Source: Aplysia californica
Lineage: Eukaryota > Mollusca > Gastropoda > Aplysiida > Aplysiidae
Direction: 5' to 3'
DNA: 44,769 bases
NCBI RefSeq assembly: GCF_000002075.1
Contig: NW_004797306.1
Location: 1,924,575-1,969,343 of the forward strand
Below the pieces are notes generated by a model, which searched no databases, was not told the DNA's origin, and saw only the letters and a program-made list of their open reading frames with translations. Shown here in pieces: positions 21,468-31,496 of this stretch; position 1 is the stretch's first letter; every line of letters begins with the position of its first letter. Both the position numbers and the translations under genes were made by a program.

Positions 21468-22677
21468 ATTTCATCATCGAAGGGTGGATTAAGCTTCATA
21501 TTTACAGCACTGTTTCAGGAAAGGCAAAGCGACATAATAAATCGAGATGTAGATCTAGAATCGAGGCCTAGATCTAGTGGACCGGCAGATAAGGTCTGGA
21601 GAAAACTAAAAATTGGCGGAAAATTGGAAGCACTGAACATTATAGAACGTAAATCTAGACACGTCTTTAGCTAGATCTAGATTCTTGGTCTAACATGGCC
21701 TATCTTTAGCCCTCCTGAGAACGAAATAATCTAGATCTAGATCTAGGTCAAGTGCTTTGATTTCATTTTTTCTGCTGTTTTTCAGCACAAATCTGCTATT
21801 GTACAACATATTTATTACAATGAGATACAACTTTATTGATTATGTAAAGTGCAATTATGAAGAAGCAAAAATGTACTTAAAGATGCAAATTTCCTTCCAA
21901 AATGAGTCGAATCGAGGCCAAAGTACCCACTTAATGTATTCATGGGTCAAAATGGACACGTGACTCAGCCTTCTTGTGATTGACTGCAAACCACCCGATC
22001 GCGCAATTCGCAGGCCAGAAAACAAACGCGTTTGTTTTTGTAGGTCACCGATTGCGTCGATCGGTTTGTGCCACGAGGGCCGCTTTGCGCCCTCAATTTG
22101 GCTAGCCCTGACTACCCGATGGGTCCGACCCGACTCGACCCGACCCGACCCGACCCGATCGCGTATGTGGGCACCCCCTATTATTGGTAATATTTAAGAA
22201 CATGTTCATGAGCCTTGCTTTTGGTAGAAAAAATCTAACCTATCCCTAATAGACGTTGAGATATTTTTAGCGGTTGAAGAAGGTGGGATTCGCCTGGCAT
22301 CAAAGGTAAAATTATCGAGAAAATGGTTTGGTGACTTACAAAGTTTGAATGTCCATAGAAACTGCACATTTATATTTTTGTGTTTTGATTAATAACGTTT
22401 TTCAGTAAAATCTATACAGAAATGTGCTTTTAAATGAACGTGAAGTTGTGGGGCCCACAAAACAACTACATAAAAGTTGCCCAGCAAGCGATAAAATGTT
22501 AGTTTCTCCAATTTCATTATTTGGCCGAGCGCCCGATATCACCACGATGCCTCACTAATAGTAGCACAATAAGATGGAAAACGCTGCCGCCTTTAAATGT
22601 ATCAAACGTAAACGATTTGACCAAACTTGAACTGCAGGGTGCTCTGGGTATGAGACCTTAGAATCAGACTCTCCACT

Positions 22678-23205
22678 CGGGGCTCTCGTGGTCTAGAGGT
22701 TACGGTGCTAGCCTCTCATTCAATGGGTACCGGATTCGAAATCTGACAACGACAGAAAATCTTCTTATCTAAGATTTTCTCCTTTCACCTCCTTTCCTGC
22801 TCTCCCACCATGTCTGTCGTCTGCTTTCGACTCCACTTTCTGCCTCCCCCCGCCCCTCATTTTTTGCCCCCTCCTCTAGGCTCTTGACTCTTCAGTCTTT
22901 CTACTGCTACTCCTTGGGTCCTTCTTACTGCTGTCTTTCAGCCACACCCCTGATCGTAGGGTAAGTAAGATCCAACACCTAGCCTTGTCGGATAAGGGCG
23001 AAAAATCTCGGAGGTCCCGTGTGCTGGTTGCGCAGGTTAAAGATCCCTTGGTGGTCCAAAATCAATGAGAGTAGACTTCGGCAGCTACCTGTGCAAAATT
23101 CAAAATTTGTACATAACTAAAAATGGTTTGATTTGTCCTTTGTGTTTATATGACCTTATGTAGATGCGAGCGCCATATAACACTTACCAAAACAAACAAA
23201 CAAAG
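22678..23205 (+). mobile_element. Long tRNA-derived SINE (family A), plus strand
   Basis: Head CTCGTGGTCTAGAGGTTACG with a damaged B-box (GGATTCGAAATC), CT-rich body, AAAGATCCCTTGGTGGTCC block, and a terminus ...ACACTTACCAAAAC followed by (AAAC)n. A typical near-complete member. Confidence 0.8.
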
Positions 23206-23970
23206 ACTCTCTGCTCCCCCACGCACATAGCTAACCCATAAGCGACTGATGTTGCCCGTTGTTATCAGCACCAGATTGCAAGGAAATTACAAAGTTCCCA
23301 CATGATTATGTAACATCGACATTTCTCTCATATCTCATATGTTTGTCACACGACTTGCTGTCGCAGTCTGTCCGGTCCTATTGAAATCACACCCAACATG
23401 ATGGAGATGGACCTTCAAGGTGTTGGTCCACTGATGCGCAATTTATTCCTGGTAATTACAATTGATGACACGAACGAAATAAAAACCGGAAACTGAGGGT
23501 TGGGTGGACATTTCTGATCTCTGTCGTCCAGAGACATACAGGGAAAGTAAAAAAGTAGACTAGTGTGAGTAGACACTGTTGCATCTGTCTTTGCAGTGTC
23601 ACATTTTGTTATGTCTTTGCAGTGGCACTACTTTTTGTAGCTCAGAAATAAGCTATCTTCTCTCTTTTCTTTCTCTTTAAAGCACATTTATCTCTTACTT
23701 GTGCATTTATTTGTTCATGTCCACTTCCACAGCTGTCTTTACATTGAGACTACTTTGTTCAGTTCATAAAATGCTGTCTTCTTTCTTTCTTATGTCTTAC
23801 GTCATGTAAATCTGTTCTATCTATAGCTCTTTGCTCATATTATGTGTGACCTACCGCACCCGTTCTCTGCCTTTACACTACGTTTTCGCAGGCCAGAAAT
23901 AGGCTATCTTCTTTAATATCTCTTGTATTTCATCCTCTTCTATTTCATCTGTAATAAATCACCCGTATCC
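23206..23970. other. No gene recognised
   Basis: Contains a short internal duplication (TGTCTTTGCAGTG at about 23591 and 23612) and TC-rich tracts. No supported gene. Confidence 0.5.
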
Positions 23971-23974
23971 CTCA

Positions 23975-24235
23975 TCGTCTTTAGTGTAGCGTTTAGGCAT
24001 TCGCCGTCGCACGCAGAAGACCAGAGTTCCATTCCAGCGGGAGACGTATTTTTACCAAGTCACTCGTTCTGTCCGCTGTTGCATTGTCTCCCTCTCAACC
24101 CATTGGCTCTGAGAGACAGGGTTGAAGTCCGCCTCCTGAATGATCTTTAGTTCTGCCGATGGAAGTGTAAATACGGGCACATAGACAAAGATCCCTAGGA
24201 TAACTGCATGTAAGCAGGTAAAGTGCAATGAGCTG
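23975..24235 (+). mobile_element. tRNA-Asp-derived SINE (family C)
   Basis: TTAGTGTAGCGTTTAGGC (A-box), CGCCGTCGCACGC around a GTC anticodon, then AGAGTTCCATTCC (worn B-box). The non-tRNA body ends with AAGATCCCTAGGATAAC and AGGTAAAGTGCAATGAG. The head is related to 3255-3326. Confidence 0.55.
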
Positions 24236-24273
24236 ATAGGTAGAGAGAGCCAGTTATCACTTAGTTATGTCAT

Positions 24274-24520
24274 TTCGCTACCACAGAATAACGGAGTTCT
24301 TCTGACACTTTGGCTGTTTTGGTTTACTAAGACCATGAGGACAGAAAACAAATTTTAATGCTCTATCTGCTCTGTTAAAATCGTTTGAATAATCGGAGTC
24401 GATATCAAGATATTCAAAGAATTGCATTTGAAAAGCTTTGATACGTTGTGAAACGTAAACATTTTGACGTCAAATTTCTCAAAACTAGGTATTGGGCAGA
24501 TAGTAATTCCGACGTAGCGA
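24274..24520 (+). mobile_element. MITE family 2 copy
   Basis: Starts TTCGCTACCACAGAAT and ends ATTCCGACGTAGCGA, an imperfect inverted pair. Internal blocks CTCTATCTGCTCTGTTAAAA, ATCAAGATATTCAAAGAA and AAATTTCTCAAAACTAGG match the copy at 24829. Confidence 0.7.
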
Positions 24521-24828
24521 CTTGTGCTAGTGTTTGTTTTTTGTTTTCCATTTCAACGTTATAACGTATGGCTTAATCAAGCATGGGCCAGCGTAGCTAA
24601 GTCGCTGACCAGATTAAGCGACTCCAAATATCTGGCAGGCGAAAGCCGGAGAAGATTGGGTGAAATCGGTGGACATACTCAAGCTGAAGCTCTCAAAAGT
24701 AAGAACTCGCACTGAAACATGATATGTCGTCCAAGCACATTTCATGGGACTAAAAATTAGAACTACCGCTTCCAGCACGGCCGGAAATATTTCATTTGAT
24801 TTTCAAGACGAACAGTACTGCTTTAATC

Positions 24829-25076
24829 AATTCGCTACCTGAAAGTTACAAAGTTCTACATGAGAATTGTGACCGTTTTGATTATAGCCTAAATCAAATA
24901 CTCTATCTGCTCTATCAAAATCGTTAGATTATTCTTTGTTGTTATCAAGATATTCAAAGAATTGCATTGGAAAACGCTTGACAAAGTAACAGTGAGGAAC
25001 TCAAAATTGTTTACGTCAAATTTCTCAAAACTTGGCACTGAGCAGATAGAACTGCAGAATTCTGAGGTAGCGAATT
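24829..25076 (+). mobile_element. MITE family 2 copy, best ends
   Basis: AATTCGCTACCT at the left and AGGTAGCGAATT at the right form a perfect 12-base inverted repeat around 248 bases without coding potential. Same family as 20205, 24274, 27516 and 43269. The whole sits 300 bases from the previous copy in the same orientation. Confidence 0.75.
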
Positions 25077-25375
25077 ATCAACTCGTCTCGAGTCATATTC
25101 ATTCATTATTAATTACTGGTTCGACTCACAGCCCAGACTGAAACTGCTCTTTAAAGTCCATTAACTCTTTGAGGACGCACAATCTGATTATTCAACAACG
25201 CTTGAAGACGCAACTGTTTTGCGGGAACTTAAACAATTTCGTTCTTCATACACATTTTACAATTTGTGTGGGGGGTTTTCGGAAACCTTAAAAAAAAGGT
25301 GAAATGGTATGTGTTTAACGTATCTATCAACACTGTTCTTTTATTTAAGAGGTTGGACCTCCGAGTTTAACGTCC

Positions 25376-25527
25376 ATCTCAAAAGGATCTAGCCAAAATA
25401 TGGGAAATTCGTGCAAAGTTCTTTTCCGAAGGACACAACTTAGGACCGAGCTGAGGTTCGAACCCCCGAAGCCGCAATCTCACTATTACGAGTCCGGTAT
25501 CCTAACCACTAGGCTACCGACGCCACG
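25376..25527 (-). mobile_element. tRNA-Thr-like SINE (family B) head, minus strand
   Basis: The minus strand reads GTCGGTAGCCTAGTGGTTAG, an anticodon loop CTCGTAA and a B-box GGGGTTCGAACC, matching the head at about 10690-10775. The rest of the element is short. Confidence 0.7.
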
Positions 25528-25689
25528 AAACTGTAAAAGGCAGACAACAACACAGCATACATGCAACGAAATGTATACACATTTTGATTTCTTTTTCTTT
25601 CTTTTTTTGGGTTTTTTTTTTTTTTGGACCGTTTGAATGTACTACCCGGGGCTTTGATCTGCTGTCTGACATAATTTGTATATATAAGT

Positions 25690-26115
25690 GACAAAACAAC
25701 CCTTGCTAAACTTATTTAAAAAATACAAATCATATGGCCAATGGTCTTTTTCATATTTTACCCCACCTGTTTGGAATAGGCTTCCAAAAACTATCAGAGA
25801 CGCAGAAAATCTAGAAATTTTAACGAAAAAATTAAAAGCATTTCTATTTTCATCACATTTCGGTTAGACAGAATCCATCCAAGCTGTAGATCGTCGTGAG
25901 TTTGTATGTGCGTATGTACATATGTCTGTATGTGTGTATGTATATGTCTATGTGTGTGTGGATGTGTGCGAGCATGAGTATGTGTGTGCACGCGTGTGTA
26001 ATACTATGTGCTGATAAAATTGATTTGTAATTCCATAATATGCTTCATGTTAAGCGCAAAGAGCATTGCATAAGTGGATATGCGCTGTATAAATGCAATC
26101 CATTATTATTATGTA
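25690..26115 (+). mobile_element. CR1-like LINE, last coding block and 3' end
   Basis: GQWSFSYFTPPVWNRLPKTI, then RDAENLEILTKKLKAFLF and a stop: the G.RSFS..AP.VWNSLP..IR......F...LK..LF ending of CR1-like LINEs. A GT/TA-rich 3' region follows and then the terminus GCGCAAAGAGCATTGC...ATATGCGCTGTATAAATGC(ATT)n. 5'-truncated. Confidence 0.8.
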
Positions 26116-26119
26116 TCGC

Positions 26120-26630
26120 TACGACTTAAAACAGTTAATAAAAGCCACTGCAAAATAAGGTTCCGACACATTTCTGTGATGTCAGCCGCTAGCCTTGAAC
26201 GGGGTAGAAAATGCTAAGTGAATTAAAGCTTTTATCTGAAATTTTTTATTAACGTTTACCTGTCTTAATCAACACCATAATTTTACTACACGCCTGTCAG
26301 GAAACACTGTCCAACAGAGAGGTGAGTGACTTTTCAAGACGCAATTGGTGACGTCTACACGGTCTTGATTGTGTGTGTGCGTGTGTGTTTGTTTGTGTGT
26401 GTGTATTTGTGTACGTATGCAAGGGGGGGGGGGGGGGAGTACTCCGTGGTTACACTTAAATATAGGGGCTTTGTTTTATCGCTGTTTCAAAATGAAACGT
26501 TTTTCAGCTGGTTACTGTGAATAATTTATTGTCATTAACCTGTGTATGTACCCAAAAGAAGGTGTTTAATATATGGCCCAAATACAGAACTTTTTAAACT
26601 TCTAGGACAATAATTTTTTTAAAATGTTTT
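26120..26630. other. No gene recognised
   Basis: Contains TG-rich sequence and a G homopolymer (26424-26438). Nothing supported as a gene. Confidence 0.5.
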
Positions 26631-26632
26631 AG

Positions 26633-26965
26633 TTGTGTCAGACAAGCGGATAATTAGAGAACGTCAGATGTACGCCATTAGCCGATGTTTATAGTAACAG
26701 CCATCTTGTTTGAGTCATAAAAATAGTGTTCTTCATTCTGACAAAAGACAAGAGAAGTTCAAGACCTACTGTCTCACTGTCTGATCTGAAAAACAGTGTG
26801 GAGTAAAAAAAGAAAGCTTTTTTTTCATTTTAGCTAAGTGTTATGATAATGCTCATTATATTATGTATGTTAAAGAGTAGGCCAAACAAGACGGCTGTTA
26901 CTATAAATATCGGCCAATGGTGTACATCTGACGTTCTCTAATGATTCGCTTGTGTTGGACACTGG
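26633..26965. mobile_element. MITE with ~75-bp inverted ends
   Basis: 26647-26720 (ATTAGAGAACGTCAGATGTA...TATAGTAACAGCCATCTTGT) is repeated in reverse complement at 26882-26955 with few mismatches, leaving a loop of about 160 bases. This is the long-inverted-ends design of some MITEs. The target duplication is not clear. Confidence 0.65.
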
Positions 26966-27049
26966 CCTACAAGAGTAACATGCAAAGCTTCGACGGCATT
27001 GAAAAATTGATAAATGAGGCAGACGTGTTTTAACGTGGACAACGAAAGT

Positions 27050-27107
<58 letters not shown>

Positions 27108-27240
27108 TTTAGGGAGCGGGTTGTTTCAGCACGTGAGACATGCATTTACTAATGTCCTGTCTTGTTGTCCGTATTCGTGAGTGCACCTAACCTTTGTAAC
27201 ATCCACTGCCATTGTAAGCGACCAAGACAAATTTCTCCCT
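27050..27240. repeat. (GA)n plus dispersed repeat
   Basis: About 25 GA units followed by TTTTAGGGAGCGGGTTGTTT ... CTAACCTTTGTAACATCCAC. The same order, (GA)n then this sequence, recurs at 42184-42480, so it is a repeat family carrying its own microsatellite. Confidence 0.7.
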
Positions 27241-27515
27241 GCGAGATGAATAAAGATTGGCATTGTCATTGTCTGTTTGTGACAACTCTACTGGTCTCTC
27301 ATGTCCCGCAGAGTAATATTCATCAACTTCCCATCTTTTAATGTTTGAGTTTTGTAGTGTTGTGTATAGCCCATCTATTGATGCATTTGGCTTCATAATG
27401 CCATCATAAATAGACTAAAAATGAGATTAGGTTCTCTAGGCTTCTATTAGGAGCAAACCGCTGCTCTGTTTGTGGGAAATTCTTCTAAAAAAGAATAGCG
27501 CATAAAAGATTTTAT

Positions 27516-27744
27516 GCTACCTCAGAACTACAAAGTTCTATCTGATATTTTTGGCCGTTTTGAGTTACTAAGACCACAAGTCCAGAAACCAAACTGCTCT
27601 ATCTGTTCTAGCTAACTCGGAAGAGTTTTTGGGGTCGTTTTCAAGATATTAAAAGAAATGCCGTCGAAAAAGCTTGACATTTTGTGACACTCAAATATTT
27701 TGACATCAGATTTCTCAAAAACAGGTACTTTTCTGCCCCCCCCC
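27516..27744 (+). mobile_element. MITE family 2 copy cut by the assembly gap
   Basis: GCTACCTCAGAACTACAAAG to TTTCTCAAAAACAGGTAC, matching 24829-25076. Its right end is lost in a C-run and the N gap. Confidence 0.65.
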
Positions 27745-28261
27745 NNNNNNNNNNNNNNNNNNNNNNNNNNNNNNNNNNNNNNNNNNNNNNNNNNNNNNNN
27801 NNNNNNNNNNNNNNNNNNNNNNNNNNNNNNNNNNNNNNNNNNNNNNNNNNNNNNNNNNNNNNNNNNNNNNNNNNNNNNNNNNNNNNNNNNNNNNNNNNNN
27901 NNNNNNNNNNNNNNNNNNNNNNNNNNNNNNNNNNNNNNNNNNNNNNNNNNNNNNNNNNNNNNNNNNNNNNNNNNNNNNNNNNNNNNNNNNNNNNNNNNNN
28001 NNNNNNNNNNNNNNNNNNNNNNNNNNNNNNNNNNNNNNNNNNNNNNNNNNNNNNNNNNNNNNNNNNNNNNNNNNNNNNNNNNNNNNNNNNNNNNNNNNNN
28101 NNNNNNNNNNNNNNNNNNNNNNNNNNNNNNNNNNNNNNNNNNNNNNNNNNNNNNNNNNNNNNNNNNNNNNNNNNNNNNNNNNNNNNNNNNNNNNNNNNNN
28201 NNNNNNNNNNNNNNNNNNNNNNNNNNNNNNNNNNNNNNNNNNNNNNNNNNNNNNNNNNNNN
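27745..28261. other. Assembly gap (517 N)
   Basis: Unsequenced. It could hide an exon of the peptide gene, since it lies between the signal-peptide exon and the first repeated exon. Confidence 1.
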
Positions 28262-28483
28262 AGGATTCTGTTATTTCGCCTCTTAAAGCCTTCAGTTTTC
28301 CACATCCTTAAACAAAGCGTGGGCTAATGAGTGGTTGAACAAAGGACATCACACCAATGTCAAGGTCGCTTTTCACGAGAGATTGAGACACTCATATTAC
28401 AATAAATAGCATTGTTGTTGTTGTTGTTGTTGTAATTGCTGCTGTCTAGGAAAATACAAAGGGTATTTGTTTGTTTTGTTTAA

Positions 28484-28680
28484 ATAAGTGTTTTACGGCG
28501 CTCGCAACACAGTAAGGTCATATGAGTGCCGAAGATTAGACTTAGAGGTGTTACAAGAGAGTAACAAACACAAAATACATGTAGAAGGAGAGATGAGGAC
28601 GATAGATCTAGTTGTTTGGTGGTAGGACAGAGGGAACAAACCACACCAGAGCACCCGCCAACCAGCCACGATTATTTCTT
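28484..28680 (-). repeat. Dispersed repeat related to SINE 3' ends
   Basis: AAGTGTTTTACGGCGCTCGC, GAAGGAGAGATGAGGACGA and AACAAACCACACCAGAGCAC recur at 40060-40230 (GTTTTACGGCACTTGC, GAAGGAGAGATAGGGACGA, GCAAACCACACCAGCGCAT). It shares the GTTTTACGGCGCTCGC terminus with SINE family A but has a different body. Confidence 0.6.
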
Positions 28681-28761
28681 TCCCTGTTTGTTGGTATGTT
28701 TGGGCGTAATATGTTTCTGTGTTTGAGTGTGTGTTTGTTTGTGTGCGTGGGCGCATGTGTA

Positions 28762-28764
<3 letters not shown>

Positions 28765-28828
<64 letters not shown>
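28765..28828. repeat. (GA)n microsatellite
   Basis: About 32 GA units. The Ser/Leu or Arg/Glu open frames across it are artefacts. Confidence 0.95.
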
Positions 28829-28831
<3 letters not shown>

Positions 28832-29124
28832 AGTATTCAAGGGGATGATTAAATTTCGTCTGAAATAGAAAAAGTGGAGGTGACTATTATTCAAAATTGT
28901 CTTTGACAGAGAGGCGTCTGTTTCTTCCCCCGACTCCCAAAAGGGTATAAGCGGCGGATAAAAGTAAATAAAGTAAAGTCTTTGATAGTGACCCAAAGAC
29001 CCAACAATCGGGCGTTTGTAAAGACAAAAAGATGACTGTCAACGCTGTGACAACCGTTGTGGCATTTCACACTTCTGCTTTGCTGGTAAGATTCTTGCCA
29101 GAATTCTTCTAAACTACTTTTTGG

Positions 29125-29213
29125 GGGGGCTCTCGTGGCCTAGAGGTTAAGGTTTTCGCCTCTCAATCAATAGGTCGCGGGTTCGAATCCGGATAGTGAC
29201 GGAACATTTTCTT
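29125..29213 (+). mobile_element. SINE family A, head only
   Basis: CTCGTGGCCTAGAGGTTAAG, CGCCTCTCAATCAATAGGTC, then a good B-box GGGTTCGAATCC and AGTGACGGAACATTTTCTTC. The CT-rich body is missing. 29214-29590 contains nothing I recognise. Confidence 0.75.
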
Positions 29214-29589
29214 CTCAACTTTGTAATTCTAATGTAGCGATGTGAAAGCACGGCATTCAAGAAAAACCGATTTTATAAACCAGGGGCAGCCAGAGAAGCA
29301 GGAAAATCAATCAAGGCTTTCCAATCCTGACACTGGCACTGATCACGGTCAACAAATGCTCGGGTTCTGGAAAATAACTTTTTCTAAAAAAAAGAATAGC
29401 ACTTGACGATCCGAAGAAAAGCCATGAGATGTTATAAGCAATTAAACACTAGTCAGATTTTTCAAAATTGTAAGACAAAGAAGGCGCTGCTATCTGCTGT
29501 AAGCCATAGCGTTGTGATAATCACAAGTAAGTTTATTGCTATTCCCACATTTGCCTGAAACATAAAACCTTTATTTCACTTTCTTTTCA

Positions 29590-29705
29590 ATGCTAGTAGC
29601 GGGTGGTTAGAGGGTGCCACTGTAAGTCCTATTTCTTTAACTTTCCCTCTGTTGTTTCTGTCTGTCTCCCTTACTTATTCCAGGAACTAAATGACCAGTA
29701 TTGTG
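29590..29705 (+). repeat. Dispersed repeat, plus orientation
   Basis: The reverse-complement partner of 2395-2625: GGTGCCACTGTAAGTCC, TTTAACTTTCCCTCTGTTG, AACTAAATGACC. Confidence 0.5.
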
Positions 29706-29944
29706 TTTCTCTTTACTTAAACAAATAAACAAATTATGCTAGCTGCCTGAGAGAGTAAACCAAATCTATAACTTCTTCCTTCCGTGGATGTAATAGGTAA
29801 TCATTAGTTCACGGTGGCTGAACTACACACTTCAGCAAAAGTCAACGACCATCTTGACAGACAGCCCTGATTTTTAAAAATCCGAAAAAAGACTGCAAGG
29901 AACGTTTCAAATGTTTTTACTCTGAGAATGTTAATTGGGTAGCA

Positions 29945-30060
29945 ATGCGCACTGCAAAGATTGCTAAAGAGGAAAAAACAACCACGTGCAGCACGGAAAT
30001 CCTCGGGGAATTTTTGCCAAATTTGAAAGTTGGCCTTAACTTATGTTGAAGTCTGTATAT
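29945..30060 (+). mobile_element. Scrap of a Tc1-like element
   Basis: CACGTGCAGCACGGAAATCC and CCTTAACTTATGTTGAAGTC recur inverted at 38930-39115, next to a Tc1-like transposase start. Non-coding flank of that element. Confidence 0.45.
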
Positions 30061-30498
30061 GTGAGGCAACGTGGTGGAATCGGGCTCTCGTCAATTTTTG
30101 GGCATGTAGAGTTATTGGTATCATTTTAATGCTTTTTCATTTGTCTTTATTAGGAGGAAAAAAAATATTTTTTTTACCTTGAATACAAGTGGAGATATTT
30201 GCGAAAGAAGGAGGTGGGGGTCACTGTTTTCAGAGATAAAAATAGTGAGAAAATGACCGCCAAAGATTAGTTATTTCCTTAGCTTAATAGTCCGTGGTAA
30301 CTGAAAATTTACATTCTTTGTGCCTTTAATAAACGTTTTTTTAAGAAAAATCCACACAGAAACGAGTTCTTTAATGGATATGAAAGATGTTGAGCCAAAA
30401 AACAAAAACTTGATAAAAATTCAAAAACCTGCGGAAAAATGCAAGTTTCTTCACTTTGATTATTTTGACGAGAGCCTGATTCCACCACGCTGCCTCAC
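30061..30498. mobile_element. MITE family 1, reference-quality copy
   Basis: GTGAGGCAACGTGGTGGAATCGGG at the left is mirrored at the right; the right end read on the minus strand gives GTGAGGCAGCGTGGTGGAATCAGG. The inverted ends run about 35 bases (through CTCGTCAA) around 438 bases with no transposase. It ends only 74 bases before the first repeated peptide exon. Confidence 0.85.
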
Positions 30499-30572
30499 AT
30501 ATTATTATACGTCACATTTGTTCTACGCCTGTGGGTTTAACCCCTATCGTCCATACCCGTATTTTTCTCCAG

Positions 30573-30647
30573 AAACGAGGCTGGGGTCACGCGCTGGCCG
30601 GGGCGGCTGCTGGTGCTTTGCTGCTGGGGAAGAAGAGAGACACAGAG
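30573..30647 (+). CDS. Peptide-precursor repeated exon A
   Basis: A 25-codon exon: KR, then GWGHALAGAAAGALLLG, then KKR and DTE. KR before and GKKR after are prohormone-convertase sites, and the Gly before KKR is an amide donor, so the predicted product is GWGHALAGAAAGALLL-amide. Acceptor TTTTTCTCCAG|AAA and donor GAG|GTACAG give phase 0 at both ends. The longer exon B has the same NPYRPYPY-coding DNA upstream inside the exon. Here that DNA is altered by extra T residues and serves as the pyrimidine tract, so exon A starts later than B-D. No in-frame ATG precedes it, so it needs an upstream exon. The function is unknown; a neuropeptide or defence peptide is possible. Confidence 0.65.
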
Positions 30648-31251
30648 GTACAGACTGTCTTCCCTTGTACACATTGTCTTCTCTTGTACACTCTGTCATT
30701 TGTACACACTGTCTCTTACACATGTATACATTGTCTTTTCTTGTACACTCTGTCTTCACTTGAACACATTGTCTTCTCAAGTACACACTGCCTTTTGTAC
30801 ACACTGTCTTCTAAACATGTACACACTGTCTTCTAAACATGTACACACTGTCTTCTAAACATGTACACACTGTCTTCTACACTTGTAAGCACAATTTTGT
30901 CTTTAACCCACCGTCTTGACTTGTACACATTGTCTTCTAAACATGTACACACTGTCTTCTACACTTGTAAGCACAATGTTGTCTTTAACCCACCGTCTTG
31001 ACTTGTACACACTGTCTTCTACACTTGTAAGCACAATGTTGTCTTTAACCCACCGTCTTGACTTGTACACATTGTCTTCTAAACATGTACACACTGTCTT
31101 CTATACTTGTAAGCACAATGTTGTCTTTAACCCACCGTCTTGACTTGTACACACTGTCTTCTAAACATGTACACACTGTCTTCTACACTTGTAAGCACAA
31201 AGTTGTCTTTAACCCACCGTCTTGACTTGTACACATTGTCTTCATTTGTAC
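30648..31251. repeat. Intronic minisatellite array A
   Basis: Starts at the first base of the intron (GTACAGACTGTCTTC) and continues as variants of TTGTACACACTGTCTTC. A higher-order unit includes ACTTGTAAGCACAATGTTG and CTTTAACCCACCGTCTTG and recurs about every 90-120 bases. Open frames through it are repeat artefacts. Confidence 0.9.
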
Positions 31252-31496
31252 AGCTCTTCTTGGTGCCTATACATTTCTCTCGCACGGAGACAAGATTGAA
31301 TCTTACTTTAAAAGGCAAACACAAGAGAGGATCTAAAAACCTAGATTCTGGAAAAACTGCCACAGTGCCAGCCCAATATCTAAAAAGAATTAGCAGACAC
31401 GACAAAGTACCTGTTCCTGAATCACACGAGAGAGTTGAGGATTACATGAAGCCTGCACGCATAACCCGTATTGAGATGGAGACAGCCTTCAGCAGG
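31252..31496 (+). other. Unrecognised open stretch in intron A-B
   Basis: From an acceptor-like TTTGTACAG at 31251 the frame stays open for about 82 codons, through LFLVPIHFSRTETRL, HKRGSKNLDSGKT, AQYLKRISRHDK and ARITRIEMETAFSR, to a donor-like CAG|GTAGCC. It is rich in basic pairs. I know no family for it, and its end phase does not suit joining to exon B. It may be an alternative exon or part of an unknown insert. The bases from 31500 to 31728 show nothing. Confidence 0.25.

Larger units (their letters stand above)
20738..22180. mobile_element. 1.44-kb Harbinger-like non-autonomous transposon, TTA target duplication
   Basis: The terminal inverted repeats are perfect over 21 bases (outer part TAGGGGGTGCCCACATACGC). 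TTA flanks both sides (20735-20737 and 22181-22183). Subterminal TCGGG/CCCGA motifs are inverted as well (20757-20785 against 22120-22160, the latter a CGACC-unit array). Inside are a (GT)n array and a tRNA-Ser-like segment. I see no transposase, so it depends on another copy. It is inserted in a family-1 MITE. Confidence 0.8.
20681..22555. mobile_element. MITE family 1 copy split by a Harbinger-like element
   Basis: The left part (GTCGCAACTTGGTGGAATCAGG) runs to 20737. The right part resumes at 22181 and ends GCGCCCGATATCACCACGATGCCTCAC at 22555. With the insert removed it would be about 430 bases, the usual size of this family. Confidence 0.75.

Noticed and set aside
30579-30590. ATCUN copper-binding motif at the peptide N-terminus
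   Set aside because: ATCUN needs His at position 3; in GWGH it is at position 4.
30573-30647. Similarity of AGAAAGALLLG to the prion/Shadoo AGAAAAGA hydrophobic region
   Set aside because: Composition only; exon layout, convertase sites and repeat number are unlike PrP or Shadoo.
30660-31250. CRISPR-like regular repeats
   Set aside because: Eukaryotic setting with spliced exons; units are tandem without unique equal-length spacers, and no cas genes are present.
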